8,525 nt of DNA from Planctomycetaceae bacterium (GTDB taxonomy: Bacteria; Planctomycetota; Planctomycetia; Pirellulales; UBA1268), in the NCBI GenBank assembly GCA_947453875.1, contig CANGIH010000080.1, positions 1-8,525 of the forward strand, read 5' to 3'. The notes beneath the pieces were generated by a model. It did not search any database and was not told the origin of the DNA. It worked only from the letters and a program-made list of their open reading frames with translations. Shown here in pieces: positions 5,532-8,525 of this stretch (position 1 is its first letter; each line of letters starts with the position of its first letter). Both the position numbers and the translations under genes were made by a program.

Positions 5532-8150
5532 TCACCAGCCCCCTTCGGCGGTCCGGCTCGACCAGCCACTGCCGGTGGAGTGGCCCCCACTCCCTCCCGA
5601 ATGCGCCACCGGTCGCCACGGATCGGGGCCGGAGAAGGTGCCGCCGGGGAGTTGGATCACCCACGGCCCCGCGCCTCGCGACATCCGCACGAATGAATCC
5701 TCCATCTGCCGTCGCTGGAGCTCCAGCTGGCGAGCCCGGCGCCGACGTTGGGCCTCGCCGGTCGCCTCGGACAGCGCCTCCCGCGCCAGCCGCTGCGAAT
5801 CGCCCGCTGCGCGGATCGCGTCCTCGTAACGCTGCCGCGTGAGGAGCCCCTTGGCATCCTCAAGCGCCGTGGCGGCAGCGCGGACATCGGCCTTGACCCC
5901 CTCCGCATACCAGCTCGCCGCTTCGCGCAACTGACGGTCGGCGACCTCGATCCCCTCGAACCCCTGCCGCGCCAGGCGCTCGTCGTCATCGGCAAGCTGC
6001 TCGGCACCGACGGCCGCGGCTTCGGCGGCATCGATCGCCTGGCCCGTCCTCGGCAGATCGGGGCGTTCGACAGCCAGACCGTGCGTGGCGACCTGCACGA
6101 GCCGCTCGGCCTCCCGACACTGCTCGTTGGCGCGTACCCGGTCGCTGCGCTGGTGATCAAGACGGCGGGCGAGGGTGCCGACCCGTTGCCCCACCTCCGT
6201 ACACTTCTGCGGGAGCGACGCCCGCAGGCCGTCGAGCACAGCACACCTGTCGGACACGGCCGCATGGCATGTCTCCACCCATTCCTCCTGCCGCGCCGCT
6301 TCTTCGACGAGTGCAAGGGCCCGGAAATACTCCTGCCGCTGTGGCTCGGCCGCGGCCTGCCCTTCGGCGATCATCGCCCGGGCCCGCGACAATCCCTCGT
6401 CGGCCTTGGCAAGATTGTCTCCCACCTCCGACCACGACGCAGGCGCGTACCCTGCGGCGAGGTGTTCGAGCGATCGGGCCGTTGCATCGCGACGGCCAGC
6501 AAGGGCCTCGAGACGGGCGATGCAGCCGGGGAAGAGTTCCTCGACGCGGGCCTTCGCGGCGATCACATTCTCCAGGAGCGCCGACCCTGCGGAGACGTGC
6601 CGTTCAGCCTCCTCGACATGCTTCCGGCATGCCTCGATCTCACCCGCATCAAGCAACTGCGCGGCCGTGGCCAGATGCTGACGGGCCTTCTCGACATCCA
6701 CGGTCGGATCGGCTCCCGGCTCGGTGAGAAGCCAGCCCTCCGCCCGCTTGGCGCGAACCCGCTGTTCGAGTTCGTCGGCTTGTTCGGCCGATTTCTTCCG
6801 CCGGTCATCGTCGGCCTCGAAGGTGTCGAGTCGGGAGATCGAGGTGTCGAGCCGGGCCCGCGCCTCCTCCAGCCGCGACCGGGCGGCCAGTGGGTCGGCC
6901 TCGAGTTCAGCGCGTGCCAGTTCGAGACTCCGCGCCACCTCGGCCAGCGGACCACGGAACGACGCCGCCGAACGCCCCCGGCCGGCGAGTGACTCAAGGC
7001 GTTTTCCTGTGGCCCCGAGGAGCGTGTCGACGTCACCCGCCATCGACCGTGAGGCTTCATGGGCCCGCTCGAGATCGTCGAGCGGCGCTCGGCATTCGCG
7101 GGCGACCTCCTCCAGCGGCGGCCTGGCATCGGCCGCGTCGAGCATGCGGATCGCCTCCTCGGCGCGCGCCGTCCCCATCGGCGTCTCCGCCTTGATCGCC
7201 TCGTCCGCCTCCTCCCACACATCCATCAGCGACAACCACCGCTCGCGGTAACGGTGGAGCGCTGACTGCACCCCCTCGTAGCTGCCGCGGGTCTGCCCCT
7301 CCATCGGCGTGACGAAGTCGGGATCGGAGTGGGGCAGCATGCGGTGGCGTTCCTGCTCCCCGTCGAGCAGATCGGACAGCGCCACCACCTCGCTTTTGAA
7401 GGCTGCCAGTTTCTCGCGGGCCTCGCGGAGACGGCGGGCATGGCGGGCGCGCTGGGCAAGCAGCGTCCCCAGGGCGGTGAGCCCGGCGATCCCCGCCACG
7501 GCGATGGGAAGCGTGCGGGTGCGGAACACCCGGTCGGCCTCCTTCCGCGCCAGCTCCCGGTCACGGCGTTCCTTGACCCAGGATTCCGTGGCATCGACCA
7601 GCTCCACAAGCCCGGTATCGATGCGGCCGTCTTCGGCACGTGGCCGGAAAGCCTTGCCGATCAGTTCGCGTTCGATGGTGTCGGGGTCGAGGCCGCTGCC
7701 CGTCTCCAGGCTCCAAGGAGCGTGCATCGCCAGCCGCTTCTTGTTGATGTCGACATAAATGAGGACGTCTTGCGAAGGATCGAAGGCCGTCTTCGAGGAT
7801 CCGGCGGGCGCCTCACGGTTCCAGCGGGCCAGGATCGCGTCAAGCACCTCGCGAGCCGACCGATCCCCTTCGGGGCCTTCCCCCACGACAAGCACCCGGT
7901 AGTCGCGCCCCGAGCCCTGCTTGGCACGCGCGATGGCGGCACGGAGATCGTCGAACGTATCAGGCACACCGGAGACGAAGACATGCTCTCCGGCGTCGGC
8001 AGCGACCTTTTCGACCGGGCTCTGCGCAAGCACCGAGCATGGGGCCAGCCCGACTAGGAAGACCACCATCATGCCGATCGCGGTGAAAAACATCGCCCGT
8101 GAGGCGACACACGCGTGCCGGAAGGGACGGAAGCGGGGAAGCAAACGCAT
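5532..8150 (-). CDS. Large membrane protein: TPM domain, one transmembrane helix, long coiled coil, Gly/Ser tail
   Basis: The protein has 872 residues from ATG 8150, chosen because GGAG lies 6 bases upstream; in-frame starts at 8240 and ATG 8093 are less likely. Residues 1-42 are a long signal peptide (FFTAIGMMVVFLVGLA, cut near SVLA-Q) or an N-terminal anchor. Residues about 55-192 match the TPM domain (TLP18.3/Psb32/MOLO-1): a Val-rich strand at 85-90, DVLIYVDINKKRLAMHA, LDPDTIERELIG, then an acidic DGRIDTGLVELVDA segment. TPM proteins are linked to photosystem repair, phosphatase activity and membrane-protein assembly; the bacterial role is largely unknown. A transmembrane helix lies at about 213-232. 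Residues about 235-825 are almost wholly alpha-helical, rich in Glu, Ala, Arg and Leu, and probably coiled coil. The last 50 residues carry GGSGGHSTGSGW, recalling the Gly/Ser-rich ends of YgcG-like TPM proteins. Expected topology is TPM outside and coiled coil in the cytoplasm. The size far exceeds usual TPM proteins (about 200-300 residues). Confidence 0.93.
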   Translation of the reverse strand: MRLLPRFRPFRHACVASRAMFFTAIGMMVVFLVGLAPCSVLAQSPVEKVAADAGEHVFVSGVPDTFDDLRAAIARAKQGSGRDYRVLVVGEGPEGDRSAREVLDAILARWNREAPAGSSKTAFDPSQDVLIYVDINKKRLAMHAPWSLETGSGLDPDTIERELIGKAFRPRAEDGRIDTGLVELVDATESWVKERRDRELARKEADRVFRTRTLPIAVAGIAGLTALGTLLAQRARHARRLREAREKLAAFKSEVVALSDLLDGEQERHRMLPHSDPDFVTPMEGQTRGSYEGVQSALHRYRERWLSLMDVWEEADEAIKAETPMGTARAEEAIRMLDAADARPPLEEVARECRAPLDDLERAHEASRSMAGDVDTLLGATGKRLESLAGRGRSAASFRGPLAEVARSLELARAELEADPLAARSRLEEARARLDTSISRLDTFEADDDRRKKSAEQADELEQRVRAKRAEGWLLTEPGADPTVDVEKARQHLATAAQLLDAGEIEACRKHVEEAERHVSAGSALLENVIAAKARVEELFPGCIARLEALAGRRDATARSLEHLAAGYAPASWSEVGDNLAKADEGLSRARAMIAEGQAAAEPQRQEYFRALALVEEAARQEEWVETCHAAVSDRCAVLDGLRASLPQKCTEVGQRVGTLARRLDHQRSDRVRANEQCREAERLVQVATHGLAVERPDLPRTGQAIDAAEAAAVGAEQLADDDERLARQGFEGIEVADRQLREAASWYAEGVKADVRAAATALEDAKGLLTRQRYEDAIRAAGDSQRLAREALSEATGEAQRRRRARQLELQRRQMEDSFVRMSRGAGPWVIQLPGGTFSGPDPWRPVAHSGGSGGHSTGSGWSSRTAEGGW

Positions 8151-8156
8151 CGATTT

Positions 8157-8160
8157 CTCC
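8157..8160 (-). promoter_or_regulatory. Ribosome binding site of the TPM gene
   Basis: The minus strand reads GGAG followed by 6 bases and then ATG 8150. This short Shine-Dalgarno core is the reason for choosing that start among several in-frame candidates. Confidence 0.6.
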
Positions 8161-8184
8161 ACGGGACATGAGAGCGATCCACCG

Positions 8185-8199
8185 GCCCGACCGGCGGGC
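8185..8199 (+). other. Small GC hairpin in the leader of the TPM gene
   Basis: GCCCG (8185-8189) pairs with CGGGC (8195-8199) around ACCGG. On the plus strand TTT follows directly, giving a weak terminator-like shape for plus-strand transcripts; on the minus strand it would be a stem about 35 bases before the TPM start codon. Confidence 0.3.
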
Positions 8200-8255
8200 T
8201 TTGGGTCGAGTGATCCGCCGCTCGACACGGCGCTCGACAACCCTGAAAACCTCGG
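8194..8255 (+). repeat. Copy B of the diverged intergenic repeat, with an internal tandem 12-mer
   Basis: This aligns with 1350-1414 on the same strand (about 71 % identity by hand). It keeps CCGCCGCTC (8215-8223) and CGGCG, which form a 5-bp stem (8217-8221 with 8228-8232) with a 7-base loop, and it ends in CCTGAAAACCT. It also contains two adjacent, similar 12-mers, GCCGCTCGACAC (8219-8230, partly overlapping the stem) and the following GGCGCTCGACAA, which match at 10 of 12 positions. It lies upstream of the TPM gene, but in the opposite orientation relative to that gene compared with copy A and its own downstream gene. Confidence 0.5.
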
Positions 8256-8312
8256 ATGCTCCGGGGATGCCGATCTCGCAAGAGGATGATTTTACGGAGC
8301 CCGACGGTGGCC

Positions 8313-8525
8313 TCAATCGGCTGGTGATTGGACCGTCCGAAAGACGGTTGAAACGACGACGACTTCGTCAGGCCACAGGGCCAGTGGCAGGCCCGTCGCC
8401 CCGGCCACGCCTCGCCCCACTGCATGCTCGTGCGCCGCTCCGACGGCGATGATCACGCCGGCGCGGAACAGCCTGGCCTCGGCCGCAAGTTGCTCCTCTT
8501 CCGCGGCGGCATGGGCCTGCCCCGC
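8313..8525 (-). CDS. 3' end of a gene of unknown function, cut by the window edge
   Basis: The minus strand is open from the edge to TGA at 8315-8313, giving 70 residues without a start in the window. The translation looks like a folded C-terminus: an Ala/Glu-rich helix (AAAEEEQLAAEARLFRAG), a hydrophobic strand GVIIAVGAA, and a Val-rich segment DEVVVVSTVFRTV before the stop. First codon positions are very G-rich and third positions mostly G/C. I do not recognise the family. The strand is uncertain: the exactly opposed plus-strand frame is also open from about 8352 to the edge, with ATG at 8423 and high third-position G/C, but its translation is rich in Arg, Gly, Pro and Asp and less protein-like. 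If real, the minus gene ends 162 bases before the TPM start and could lie upstream of it in the same transcript. Confidence 0.42.
   Translation of the reverse strand, partial: AGQAHAAAEEEQLAAEARLFRAGVIIAVGAAHEHAVGRGVAGATGLPLALWPDEVVVVSTVFRTVQSPAD

Noticed and set aside
5748..6992. 414-codon plus-strand open frame opposite the TPM gene
   Set aside because: It is fully antisense to a continuous 872-codon gene with recognisable domains and has no recognisable motif of its own.
8332..8348. ACCGTC/GACGGT hairpin with a CGAAA loop
   Set aside because: It falls inside the probable edge gene near its stop and has no T-tract on either strand, so I do not call a terminator.
8069..8425. 118-codon minus-strand frame upstream of and overlapping the TPM gene start
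   Set aside because: It overlaps the signal-peptide region of the TPM gene in another frame, and its Arg/Ser/Pro/Cys-rich composition is shadow-like.

Overview
The window is high-GC DNA (by eye about 65-70 %) with strongly G/C-ending codons. It is dense in exported proteins: a sialate O-acetylesterase-type esterase, a probable lipoprotein, a secreted beta-rich protein, a periplasmic PDZ protein and a membrane protein with a TPM domain. This mix, with isolated genes on alternating strands, fits a member of the Planctomycetota best. That assignment is an inference; no rRNA or marker gene is present.

Layout from left to right. At 1-1097 (+) is the 3' part of a sialate O-acetylesterase gene, followed by a strong hairpin terminator at 1133-1167. 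A hairpin-rich non-coding stretch of about 370 bases (1168-1538) leads into a probable lipoprotein gene (1542-2951, +) with a SnoaL/NTF2-like domain and a second C-terminal domain. It converges on a secreted protein of unknown function (3018-4082, -). A 303-base divergent spacer separates that from a PDZ protein gene (4386-5495, +). The PDZ gene converges, with a 36-base gap, on a large gene (5532-8150, -). Its product joins an N-terminal TPM domain to one transmembrane helix, some 600 residues of alpha-helical, probably coiled-coil sequence and a Gly/Ser-rich tail. The right edge (8313-8525) probably holds the 3' end of another minus-strand gene, but the strand is not certain.

No pathway links these genes. 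They look like single transcription units of cell-envelope or exported proteins; the only same-strand neighbours are the esterase/lipoprotein pair and the edge gene/TPM pair, each separated by a long non-coding stretch. There are no recognisable mobile elements, CRISPR arrays, tRNAs or rRNAs.

The most unusual signal is a diverged repeat of about 65 bases shared by two non-coding regions (1350-1414 and 8194-8255, same orientation, about 71 % identical by hand alignment). It carries a conserved GC hairpin with a 7-base loop. A weaker third relative may lie at 4283-4323. Small inverted repeats also sit on or next to the stop codons of three genes.
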